A stretch of 10,760 nt of DNA from an uncultured Blautia sp. (GCA_934394595.1 CAKRRX010000084.1:1-10760), one strand, 5' to 3'. Counted from the stretch's first letter, positions 1 to 6,313 are shown. The notes: generated from the letters alone by a model not told the origin. Made by a program: numbers and translations.

Positions 1-773
1 ATGCAGATGTTAATCTGTTGGGAACCGGTTACGAGGAATGGCTGGCAAGTATTGAGAGAATCGGAACCCTTGGAGTGTACAGTACAGATGTGCTTGATGA
101 TCTGGATGAGATCACCGGCTGTACAGAACATAAGGAACTGGGAGAAAGTGAAGACGGAAAATTCAAATATTATCTCAGCCTGAATAAAGATGCAGAGTCT
201 GAACTGACTGATATGCTGGAAGCAATTGATGTAACACTCACAGAGATGACACCGTTCAATGGTCGCCAGTCAGCATTTGATATCCCGGCAGATGCTACCA
301 GTGATTCTGCCAATGTGGGAACTTTTGAAACCACAGATATTGATGGAAATGCTTACACAGAAAGTGTATTTGGCGACTATGACCTGACTTTGGTAAATGC
401 TTTTACTACCTGGTGTTCCCCATGTGTAAACGAAATGCCTGAACTGGAAGAACTTTATCAGGAGATGAAAGACCAGGGGGTAGGCGTAGTAGGAATGGTT
501 GTTGACTCCGTAGACGCAGATGGAAACGCAGATGAAGATGTGGTGAAAAAAGCCCAGACTCTGAAAGAAAAAACGGGAGTTACTTATCCTCTTCTTATCC
601 CGGACAAGGGAAATTTAAATGGACGGATCAGTGGACTGCAGTCCTTCCCGGAATCTTTCTTTGTGGATAAAAAAGGAAATATTGTGGGAGAAGCAATCCT
701 CGGAAGCAATAATCTGGAAGGCTGGAAGGAAGCTGTAGAAAAACAGCTGGAAGAGATTAAAGCAGGTAAGTAA
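1..773 (+). CDS. TlpA-like thiol-disulfide oxidoreductase, 5' truncated by window edge
   Basis: The reading frame is open to the left edge (first whole codon at base 3), so the true start and any signal peptide lie outside the window; the in-frame TTG at 18 is not a convincing start. The C-terminal half is a TlpA/ResA-type thioredoxin fold: the redox motif WCSPC is encoded at 411-425 with active-site cysteines at 414 and 423, followed by an EMPEL helix, and the cis-proline is probably in SFPESF (proline codon 648-650). Family knowledge: such proteins are tethered outside the membrane and reduce or exchange disulfides in secreted or membrane proteins. Before the fold lies an acidic segment of roughly 100 residues that I cannot assign. 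The stop (771-773) directly abuts the next small gene, so the three genes to 1794 form one operon. Family assignment is firm; the substrate is unknown. Confidence 0.88.
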   Translation, partial: ADVNLLGTGYEEWLASIERIGTLGVYSTDVLDDLDEITGCTEHKELGESEDGKFKYYLSLNKDAESELTDMLEAIDVTLTEMTPFNGRQSAFDIPADATSDSANVGTFETTDIDGNAYTESVFGDYDLTLVNAFTTWCSPCVNEMPELEELYQEMKDQGVGVVGMVVDSVDADGNADEDVVKKAQTLKEKTGVTYPLLIPDKGNLNGRISGLQSFPESFFVDKKGNIVGEAILGSNNLEGWKEAVEKQLEEIKAGK

Positions 774-776
774 GTG

Positions 777-944
777 ATGAAAATAAAGCAGTGTATGAAA
801 AAAATGACTGATACGAAATGGACCGGAATCCTTCTGGCAGCGGTAGGAATTCTGATGATGGTATTTGGAATCTACCGGGGAGAGATGGAGGTAGTCCTGA
901 CAAAGGCTGTAAATATCTGTATGGAGTGTATTGGAATTGGATAA
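777..944 (+). CDS. CD1871A-type CXXC motif-containing microprotein, 55 aa
   Basis: A 55-residue protein starts at ATG 777, three bases after the TlpA-like stop; GTG 774 immediately before it is an alternative start. An AGCAGG at 761-766 could serve as ribosome site inside the upstream gene's end. The layout is a short basic N-terminus, one hydrophobic helix (about residues 17-33, GILLAAVGILMMVFGIY), then VLTKAVNICMECIGIG at the extreme C-terminus. This C-terminal CxxC (C48, C51) followed by IGIG is the hallmark of small proteins annotated as the CD1871A family in Clostridia. The gene overlaps the alternative TTG start of the Fe-S gene, and its stop is five bases before the preferred ATG. Family identification is from memory of the motif. 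A role as a membrane thiol carrier between its two neighbours is inference. Confidence 0.8.
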   Translation: MKIKQCMKKMTDTKWTGILLAAVGILMMVFGIYRGEMEVVLTKAVNICMECIGIG

Positions 945-948
945 AAAA

Positions 949-1794
949 ATGAATATAAAAAACTGGCCCAGACACACCATACAGGCTTTATGGGCAGCTC
1001 TTACAAACTCCCATGTGTCTGGCTTTGTAACCGGAAAAATTTATACCGGGAAATTGAAAAATGCCTGTGTGCCAGGATTAAACTGCTATTCCTGCCCTGG
1101 TGCCACAGGCGCCTGTCCCATTGGATCACTGCAGGCGGTGGTAGGAAGCTGGAACTTCAAATTTGCTTATTATGTAGTAGGATTCCTGATTTTTGTAGGG
1201 GCACTTCTGGGAAGACTGGTGTGTGGATTTTTGTGTCCCTTTGGCCTGATCCAGGATCTGCTGAACAAAATTCCATTTCCCAAAAAGATCCGTACTTTTT
1301 GCGGAGATAAGCTGCTGCGGAAGTTGAAATATGTGATCTTTCTGGTGTTTGTGATCCTGTTGCCACTGTTTCTTACAGACATTATGGGACAGGGAGCCCC
1401 TTATTTCTGCAAGCTGATCTGCCCGGCAGGTACACTGGAGGGGGGACTTCCCCTTGTACTTCTGAATAAGGGAATGAGAAGTGCTATAGGCTGGCTGTAC
1501 ATATGGAAAAATGCGATCCTTATAGTGACGATCGTGCTGTCCATTCTGATCTATCGTCCATTCTGCAAATATATCTGTCCACTGGGTGCATTTTATTCTT
1601 TGTTTAATAAAGTGTCCATTTACCGGTATCGTGTGGATATGGAGAAGTGTATTCACTGTGGGAAATGTGCAAAAGTATGTCAGATGGAAGTAAATCCTGT
1701 GGAAAACCCCAACAGCTGTGAATGTATCCGTTGTGGCCGCTGTAAGCAGGCATGTCCGGTTCAAGCTATAAAAAGTGGAGTTGGGAGAAAATAA
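949..1794 (+). CDS. NapH-like polytopic 4Fe-4S membrane protein
   Basis: 281 residues from ATG 949; an in-frame TTG at 931 would add six residues but overlaps the upstream gene, and relatives I know begin near this methionine. Hydrophobic segments lie around residues 73-95, 127-146, 186-203 and possibly 165-182. Cysteine sets in order: an N-terminal C40-C46-C49-C56 motif (CVPGLNCYSCP, then CPIG); three CxxxCP motifs (C92/C96, C154/C158, C206/C210) beside membrane segments; and two C-terminal ferredoxin clusters, C234-C237-C240-C244 and C259-C262-C265-C269P. This is the NapH/NosR/CcoG-type plan, in which such proteins move electrons between a quinol or ferredoxin pool and an extracytoplasmic partner. 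Next to a TlpA-like protein and a CXXC microprotein, the likely role is donating electrons to surface thiols (inference). The general family is secure; the partner and donor are not known. Confidence 0.85.
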   Translation: MNIKNWPRHTIQALWAALTNSHVSGFVTGKIYTGKLKNACVPGLNCYSCPGATGACPIGSLQAVVGSWNFKFAYYVVGFLIFVGALLGRLVCGFLCPFGLIQDLLNKIPFPKKIRTFCGDKLLRKLKYVIFLVFVILLPLFLTDIMGQGAPYFCKLICPAGTLEGGLPLVLLNKGMRSAIGWLYIWKNAILIVTIVLSILIYRPFCKYICPLGAFYSLFNKVSIYRYRVDMEKCIHCGKCAKVCQMEVNPVENPNSCECIRCGRCKQACPVQAIKSGVGRK

Positions 1795-1827
1795 CAGATC
1801 AAAGTGTGTTTCAAACATGCTGTGAGG

Positions 1828-1903
1828 TCACCGTGTTTACGGGATGATAAAATGCTTTGTTGCGAGAGTATTTTGTCAGAACGTGGACACGGTGATTTTT
1901 TTT
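1828..1903 (+). terminator. Long rho-independent terminator after the Fe-S operon
   Basis: Outer arms TCACCGTGTTTACG (1828-1841) and CGTGGACACGGTGA (1882-1895) pair throughout, inner arms GATAAAATGCT (1846-1856) and AGTATTTTGTC (1867-1877) pair throughout, and T1845 pairs with A1878. A 3x3 purine loop (GGA at 1842-1844 against GAA at 1879-1881) joins them, and the apical loop is the ten bases 1857-1866. Every non-Watson-Crick step in the arms is G-U in plus-strand RNA, and eight T residues follow at 1896-1903. On the minus strand these steps would be A-C mismatches and no T-run follows, so it acts on plus-strand transcripts. It ends the 1-1794 operon and insulates the downstream regulator. 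Confidence 0.87.
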
Positions 1904-1911
1904 GCACAAAT

Positions 1912-1926
1912 TGGAAACGGTTTTCA
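1912..1926. promoter_or_regulatory. Imperfect Fur/Zur-type box upstream of the -35
   Basis: TGGAAACGGTTTTCA is a 7-1-7 inverted repeat with six of seven arm positions paired, ending two bases before the predicted -35. It shares its arm pattern with the perfect box at 1958-1972. Probably a second, weaker site for the Fur-family regulator encoded just downstream (inference). Confidence 0.5.
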
Positions 1927-1928
1927 TA

Positions 1929-1956
1929 TTGACTTTGCCAAAACATGTGCTATAAT
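1929..1956 (+). promoter_or_regulatory. Promoter of the zur-znuACB operon
   Basis: A -35 TTGACT (1929-1934), 16 bases, then a consensus -10 TATAAT (1951-1956) with the extended TGn motif (TGC, 1948-1950). The predicted transcription start is near 1963, inside the perfect inverted repeat, so a bound repressor would block initiation. Confidence 0.8.
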
Positions 1957-1957
1957 A

Positions 1958-1972
1958 TGAAAATGATTTTCA
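1958..1972. promoter_or_regulatory. Perfect 7-1-7 Fur/Zur-type operator
   Basis: TGAAAATGATTTTCA is a perfect inverted repeat with seven-base arms around a central G (1965). It has the same architecture as Fur-family boxes (Fur consensus TGATAATnATTATCA). It begins two bases after the -10 and covers the predicted start site, fitting zinc-dependent autorepression of the operon. The metal specificity is inferred from the downstream genes. Confidence 0.78.
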
Positions 1973-1988
1973 AATTGGAGGCATGATT

Positions 1989-2408
1989 ATGAGTGAAAAG
2001 GCACAGTACCGTACCAGGCAGATTACGGAACTGGAGAATTATCTTTGCTCTATGGAAGGAAAGCATGTTACGGTTCATGATATCTGTATTCATTTTAAAG
2101 AACAGGGAATTTCCATCGGAACCACTACTGTATACAGACAGCTGGATCGAATGGTAGAGCAGGGGCTTGTGGCGAAATACACCGTAGATGGCACCAGCAG
2201 TGCATGCTTTGAATATCTTGGACATGAGGAGCATTGCCATAAGCATGTGTGCTTTCATTGCAAATGTGAGAAATGTGGGAAAGTGATTCACCTGGAATGT
2301 GAAGAAATGACACATCTGGGGAAGCATATGCTGGATGACCATGGATTTCAGTGGGATTTTACAAGGACTGTATTCTACGGGATCTGCCAGCAATGCAGAG
2401 AAAAATAA
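1989..2408 (+). CDS. zur: Fur-family metalloregulator, probable zinc uptake regulator Zur
   Basis: 139 residues from ATG 1989. The GGAGG at 1977-1981 is seven bases from this ATG but only one base from the in-frame ATG at 1983, so 1989 is preferred. The N-terminal winged helix has the recognition segment TTTVYRQLDRMVEQGLV (about 45-61), typical of Fur/Zur/PerR. The C-terminal dimerisation domain is unusually rich in potential ligands: H79, H82, C83, H84, H86, C88, H90, C91, H101, C104. The structural zinc site is the CxxC pair C93/C96 with C133/C136. It leads an operon with a high-affinity zinc-type ABC importer and sits downstream of Fur-type boxes, so it very likely represses itself and the transporter when metal is replete. 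Zinc rather than manganese or iron is inferred from context and from the His-rich loop of the binding protein. Confidence 0.87.
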   Translation: MSEKAQYRTRQITELENYLCSMEGKHVTVHDICIHFKEQGISIGTTTVYRQLDRMVEQGLVAKYTVDGTSSACFEYLGHEEHCHKHVCFHCKCEKCGKVIHLECEEMTHLGKHMLDDHGFQWDFTRTVFYGICQQCREK

Positions 2409-2419
2409 AGAGGTTTATT

Positions 2420-3445
2420 ATGAAAAAAGGAAAAAATAAATTCAGAAAATTGCTGTTTTCGGTATTTTTCGTCGGAATAGCAGTTTTTCTTTCTTCATGT
2501 GGCAGGACATCGGCAGATGGAGTGAATGCAGATGATGAGCAGAATGGTCAGAAGAAGCTTCAGGTGGTGGCCACAATTTTTCCGGAATATGACTGGGTAA
2601 GGGAGATCCTGGGAGAACAGGCAGACAATGTGGAGCTTACCATTCTTCTGGCAAATGGAGTGGACATGCACAGTTTCCAGCCTACTATGTCAGATATTCT
2701 GAAGGTATCTACCTGCGATGTTTTTATTTATGTAGGCGGTGAATCAGATGCCTGGGTTGCAGATGCGCTGAAAGGAGCCGGAAATCCGGACCGGACAGCG
2801 ATCAATCTGATGGAAGTGCTGGGAGACCGGGCAAAAGAGGAAGAAGTGGTTGAGGGAATGCAGGAAGAGGATGGGCATGACGGCCATGATCATGAAGAGC
2901 AGGAAGAACTGGAATATGACGAGCATGTGTGGCTTTCCCTGAGAAATACCCAGGTGTTCTGCGATGCAATTTCAGAGGCTTTGCAGGCAGCAGATCCGGA
3001 GAATGCGAAGCTGTACCAGGAGAATACCACAGCCTATAAAGAGAAGCTGGCTGCTCTTGACCGGGAATACCAGGCGGCAGTTGATCAGTCAGAATCTAAA
3101 ACCCTGCTTTTTGCAGACCGTTTTCCATTCCGTTATCTTACCGATGACTATAACCTGACTTATTATGCGGCGTTTACCGGCTGCTCCGCAGAGACAGATG
3201 CCAGCTTTGAAACCATTACATTTCTGGCCGGGAAGCTGGATGAGCTGAAGCTTCCGGTAGTTTTTACCATTGAGAATTCAGATGGAAAAGTGGCAAAAGC
3301 CGTGGTTGAAAATACAAATACCAGAGATCAGAAGATTCTTACCCTGAATTCCATGCAATCCGTCACATCAGATGAGATAAATGCAGGGACGACTTATCTG
3401 TCCATTATGAAAGAGAACCTGAAGACTCTGAAGGAGGCATTATGA
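2420..3445 (+). CDS. znuA: Zinc-type ABC transporter substrate-binding lipoprotein
   Basis: 341 residues from ATG 2420, 11 bases after the zur stop, with AGAGG at 2409-2413 as ribosome site; further in-frame upstream starts fall inside zur. A lipoprotein signal precedes lipobox LSSC (C27), so the protein is anchored outside the membrane. The cluster A-I (ZnuA/TroA) fold is recognisable: VVATIFPEYDWV near 49-60, ligand His84 in GVDMHSFQP, an acidic His-rich loop (H153, H156, H158) as in zinc-specific members, and His169 in DEHVWLS. The third canonical histidine, usually in an HxAFxY motif, is absent: the matching stretch reads ADRFPFRYL (232-240) with Asp233/Arg234, followed by GCSAETDAS. It captures the metal ion for the ZnuB/ZnuC importer. 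Family certain; zinc specificity likely. Confidence 0.9.
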   Translation: MKKGKNKFRKLLFSVFFVGIAVFLSSCGRTSADGVNADDEQNGQKKLQVVATIFPEYDWVREILGEQADNVELTILLANGVDMHSFQPTMSDILKVSTCDVFIYVGGESDAWVADALKGAGNPDRTAINLMEVLGDRAKEEEVVEGMQEEDGHDGHDHEEQEELEYDEHVWLSLRNTQVFCDAISEALQAADPENAKLYQENTTAYKEKLAALDREYQAAVDQSESKTLLFADRFPFRYLTDDYNLTYYAAFTGCSAETDASFETITFLAGKLDELKLPVVFTIENSDGKVAKAVVENTNTRDQKILTLNSMQSVTSDEINAGTTYLSIMKENLKTLKEAL

Positions 3446-4155
3446 AACTGATAACCTGTAACGACCTGACCTTGGGCTATGAGGGAAAAGCAATTCTCTC
3501 AGGGCTGAATTTTACTGTAAATTCCGGTGATTATCTTTGCATTGTAGGGGAAAACGGTTCCGGAAAATCCACTCTGATGAAGACACTTCTTCATTTACAG
3601 CCTCCGATGTCCGGCGAGATCGTAATGGGAGATGGCCTGAAAATAAATGAGATTGGTTATCTTCCCCAGCAGACGGCACTTCAGCGGGATTTTCCGGCTT
3701 CTGTGGAGGAAATCGTGATGTCCGGTTTCCTGGGACGGATGGGACTGAGGCCTTTTTATAACAAAGCGGAGAAAAAAGAAGCTCATGAACTGATGGAAAA
3801 GACGAGAATCACAGATCTGGCAGGACGTTGCTACAGGGAACTGTCAGGTGGGCAGCAGCAAAGAGTGCTTTTGACCAGGGCTCTTTGTGCCACCAGAAAG
3901 ATACTGCTTCTGGATGAGCCTGTTTCCGGGCTGGATCCGGTGGCTGCTGCTGACATGTATCAGATCATCGATCAGCTGAATAAGGAAGATAAGGTTACGA
4001 TCATCATGATTTCTCACGATATCAGCGAAGTGGCGACCTATGCCAGTCATGTGCTTCATATCGGCCAGAAGATTTTCTTTGGAACAAAAGAAGAATATCT
4101 GAACAGCAAAATTGGAAAGCAGCTTGTAGATGCAAAAGAGGAGGAAAAAGCATGA
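3442..4155 (+). CDS. znuC: Zinc-type ABC transporter ATP-binding protein
   Basis: 237 residues. The start codon overlaps the znuA stop in an ATGA (3442-3445), indicating coupled translation. All ABC ATPase motifs are intact: Walker A GENGSGKST (36-44), Q-loop around Q76/Q77 in YLPQQ, signature LSGGQQQR (134-141), Walker B ILLLDEP (154-160), D-loop SGLD (162-165) and switch His192. The Q-loop region DFPASVEEIVMSG is characteristic of the zinc/manganese importer branch. It hydrolyses ATP on the cytoplasmic face to drive uptake through the permease encoded next. Function is secure; the choice of zinc over manganese rests on the operon. Confidence 0.93.
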   Translation: MKLITCNDLTLGYEGKAILSGLNFTVNSGDYLCIVGENGSGKSTLMKTLLHLQPPMSGEIVMGDGLKINEIGYLPQQTALQRDFPASVEEIVMSGFLGRMGLRPFYNKAEKKEAHELMEKTRITDLAGRCYRELSGGQQQRVLLTRALCATRKILLLDEPVSGLDPVAAADMYQIIDQLNKEDKVTIIMISHDISEVATYASHVLHIGQKIFFGTKEEYLNSKIGKQLVDAKEEEKA

Positions 4156-4991
4156 ACGGGATTTTTGAAAAACTGGCATTTTATTTCCAGTATCCATTTG
4201 TGTGGTATGCTCTCATCGTGGGAGTGCTGATCGCACTTTGCTCTTCTTTGCTTGGGGTGACACTGGTGCTGAAGCGATTTTCCTTTATCGGGGATGGACT
4301 TTCCCATGTAGCATTTGGAGCTATGGCGATCGCATCTGTGCTGAATTTCAGCAACAATATGCTGTTTGTCATGCCAGTGACTGTAATCTGTGCAGTGCTT
4401 CTTCTTAACACCGGACAGAGCACCAAGATCAAGGGGGATGCAGCAATCGCCATGATATCTGTAGGGGCTCTGGCTGTGGGCTATCTGCTTATGAATGTGT
4501 TTTCCACAGGGGCTAATATTTCAGGGGATGTGTGCAGCAGTTTGTTTGGCTCCACCTCCATTTTGACGCTGACCACAGGGGAAGTGTGGCTGTGTGTGAT
4601 CGTTTCTATTATTGTGGTAATGCTGTTTGTTGTTTTTTACCATAAGATTTTTGCCGTTACTTTTGATGAAAATTTTGCAAAAGCCACAGGGACACAGACA
4701 GATGTATATAATCTTCTGATTGCCGTGATCACGGCGGTGATCATTGTACTGGCTATGAATTTAGTTGGTTCTCTGCTGATCTCTGCGCTGATCATTTTTC
4801 CTGCGCTTTCTGCTATGCGGATATATAAGCGTTTCAGTGCGGTGATCATCTGCTCTGCGATTTTGTCAGTTGTGTGTGCCTTTCTTGGGATTATCATTTC
4901 CATCCTGGGAGGAACCCCGGTTGGATCTACTATCGTGGCGGTGGATATTGTGGCCTTTCTGGTGACAAGTCTGGTTGGAAAGCTGATATGA
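4152..4991 (+). CDS. znuB: Zinc-type ABC transporter permease (ABC-3 family)
   Basis: 279 residues starting in an ATGA overlap with the znuC stop (4152-4155). It is strongly hydrophobic with about eight or nine membrane segments and carries the conserved ABC-3 motif LVLKRFSFIGDGLSHVAFG (about residues 38-56, including Ser51-His52) and the coupling-helix-like stretch DENFAKATG. The segment NLVGSLLISALIIFPALSA is typical of the later membrane helices. It forms the channel through which the metal captured by the lipoprotein enters the cell. Full length for the family and last gene of the operon; the terminator lies 40 bases downstream. Confidence 0.92.
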   Translation: MNGIFEKLAFYFQYPFVWYALIVGVLIALCSSLLGVTLVLKRFSFIGDGLSHVAFGAMAIASVLNFSNNMLFVMPVTVICAVLLLNTGQSTKIKGDAAIAMISVGALAVGYLLMNVFSTGANISGDVCSSLFGSTSILTLTTGEVWLCVIVSIIVVMLFVVFYHKIFAVTFDENFAKATGTQTDVYNLLIAVITAVIIVLAMNLVGSLLISALIIFPALSAMRIYKRFSAVIICSAILSVVCAFLGIIISILGGTPVGSTIVAVDIVAFLVTSLVGKLI

Positions 4992-5027
4992 TTTTACAAA
5001 AAGATCTTGCTGGAAATAGATGTGCGT

Positions 5028-5068
5028 AAAAAGGGCAGAACTCGTTTTTTGAGAGTTCTGCCCCTTTT
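5028..5068. terminator. Bidirectional terminator between znuB and the TSUP gene
   Basis: Perfect 11 bp arms GGGCAGAACTC (5033-5043) and GAGTTCTGCCC (5053-5063) enclose a nine-base loop. An A5 tract precedes the hairpin (5028-5032) and a T4 tract follows it (5065-5068), giving a U-tract after the hairpin in either direction. It therefore serves both converging operons. Confidence 0.88.
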
Positions 5069-5086
5069 GTCATAGCTTCTCTTTTA

Positions 5087-5857
5087 TTATTGGAAGAATT
5101 TTACTATCAGGATCACTGCACCCAGAACTGTAAGTACGATTCCTAAAGCACGGTTCAGTGTCTTTGCGGAAGCTTTATTTGCAAAGACTGCTGCAACACG
5201 GGCAAAGACAAGGGTACTGACAGCACACAGTAGAAGAACCGTGATGTCTGGCATGCCGCCCAGATAGAAGTGGCTGGCGGCACCTGTAAATGCGGTAAAG
5301 GTCATGATAAATACGCTGGTTCCCACAGCTGTTTTCAGCTCATAGCCAAGCACAGAGGTCAGGATCAGAAGCATCATCATTCCACCGCCTGCGCCTACAA
5401 ATCCGCAGATCAGACCAATCACAGCGCCGCAGAGGATGGACTGGATGACCCGTGTTTTTTTATCCACAGACATCATTTTTTCTTTGGTGGTCATAACCGG
5501 CTTTACGATAAACTTGATACCAAGAAGCATAGTCATAAAGGTGGAAAAGCTTCCCATGGTATTTCCGGAAATAAAGCTGGAGAGGAAGCTGGCGATAAAG
5601 GTAAAGACCATAACTGTGACCATCATGACCAGTCCATTTTTGATATCCAGATTTTTGTTTTTTCCATATTCATAAGAGGAAACAGCGCTGGCGAGGACGT
5701 CACTGGCCAGTGCGATTCCAATGGCCTGATAGGGTTCCATACCAAGAAATGTGATCAGCATGGGACTGATGACGGCAGCTGCGCTCATTCCGGCAAATCC
5801 TGTACCCAGACCTGCACCAAGGCCTGCCAGGATACAGACAATGATAGTTGTTAACAT
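5087..5857 (-). CDS. TSUP (TauE/SafE) family membrane permease
   Basis: 256 residues, start ATG at 5857-5855 on the minus strand with GGGAG seven bases upstream. It has the two-fold repeat of the TSUP family: GAGLGTGFAGMSAAAVISP near the N-terminus and GLICGFVGAGGGMMMLLIL in the second half, followed by TAVGTSVFIMTFTAFTGA. Around eight hydrophobic segments are visible. Known members move small anions, often sulfur-containing (sulfite, thiosulfate, sulfoacetate), but substrates of Firmicutes members are mostly undetermined. Its start overlaps the end of the MarR-family gene by seven bases (5851-5857), so translation is probably coupled and the regulator likely controls this permease. The gene ends 19 bases from the shared terminator. 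Confidence 0.9.
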   Translation of the reverse strand: MLTTIIVCILAGLGAGLGTGFAGMSAAAVISPMLITFLGMEPYQAIGIALASDVLASAVSSYEYGKNKNLDIKNGLVMMVTVMVFTFIASFLSSFISGNTMGSFSTFMTMLLGIKFIVKPVMTTKEKMMSVDKKTRVIQSILCGAVIGLICGFVGAGGGMMMLLILTSVLGYELKTAVGTSVFIMTFTAFTGAASHFYLGGMPDITVLLLCAVSTLVFARVAAVFANKASAKTLNRALGIVLTVLGAVILIVKFFQ

Positions 5858-6294
5858 AAAGAATCTCCCTTCAGTTTTAAAATATTCTCTTTTATCTTCT
5901 GCGCTGTCTTCATATAGGCAGCCATTTCTTTCTCGGAAATTCCGGCGGTAAGCCGATTGCCAAAATTCTGTTGAATGATCCGGCCTTCCTGAATGATGGC
6001 GGTGCTTTTTTCAGTTAGATTCAGACGGAAAATCCGCCGGTCATTACAGTCTGTCTGCCTCATCAGGTAGTCATTTTTTACCAGAAAATCTACTGCAACG
6101 GAGGCCATACCCGTGCGGATTCCACGGATCTCACAGATATCCCGTGCCGTATTGTATTCAGGATTATTGGCCAGGAACATCAGTACATCAAAGCAGGTCT
6201 GGCTGAGCTGATATTTTTTACATAAAGGCTGACAATAAGATTCATAAGCCTTCATTGCCTTTGTGCTAACGGAAATAAAATCGATGGGGTTCAT
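5851..6294 (-). CDS. MarR-family transcriptional regulator
   Basis: 147 residues, start ATG at 6294-6292 on the minus strand with an AAGAAGGTGA ribosome site about six bases upstream. The fold is an N-terminal dimer helix, a winged helix-turn-helix (DVLMFLANNPEYNTARDIC through GMASVAVDFLVKNDYL, residues 36-77), a wing with the family motif TDCNDRRIFRLNLTEKS (81-97) and C-terminal dimer helices. It contains six cysteines (21, 25, 34, 54, 83, 147), one in the wing, which is many for this family and would permit thiol-based sensing (inference). It overlaps the TSUP gene by seven bases, and an inverted repeat lies over its own promoter, so it is probably an autorepressor that also controls the permease. 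The ligand is unknown. Confidence 0.88.
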   Translation of the reverse strand: MNPIDFISVSTKAMKAYESYCQPLCKKYQLSQTCFDVLMFLANNPEYNTARDICEIRGIRTGMASVAVDFLVKNDYLMRQTDCNDRRIFRLNLTEKSTAIIQEGRIIQQNFGNRLTAGISEKEMAAYMKTAQKIKENILKLKGDSLC

Positions 6295-6313
6295 ATTGGG
6301 TCACCTTCTTTAA

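Noticed and set aside
1..183. 60-codon frame beginning at base 1
   Set aside because: It overlaps the TlpA-like gene in another frame. That frame is open to the edge and carries the recognisable thioredoxin domain, while this one has no features.
1126..1818. 230-codon minus-strand frame opposite the Fe-S gene
   Set aside because: It is antisense to a gene with conserved cysteine clusters. Its His/Gln-rich sequence shows no domain, and it crosses the plus-strand stop region.
1983..1988. Upstream ATG for the zur gene
   Set aside because: Only one base separates it from the GGAGG, whereas ATG 1989 has seven-base spacing.
2351..2419. Extended start for znuA inside the zur gene
   Set aside because: The extra residues would precede the lipoprotein signal peptide and destroy it. 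The ATG at 2420 has a well-spaced ribosome site and gives a standard lipobox position.
5270..5854. 194-codon plus-strand frame across the TSUP gene
   Set aside because: Its His/Lys/Asp-rich composition has no fold signature, it has no ribosome site, and it mirrors the well-supported TSUP gene on the other strand.
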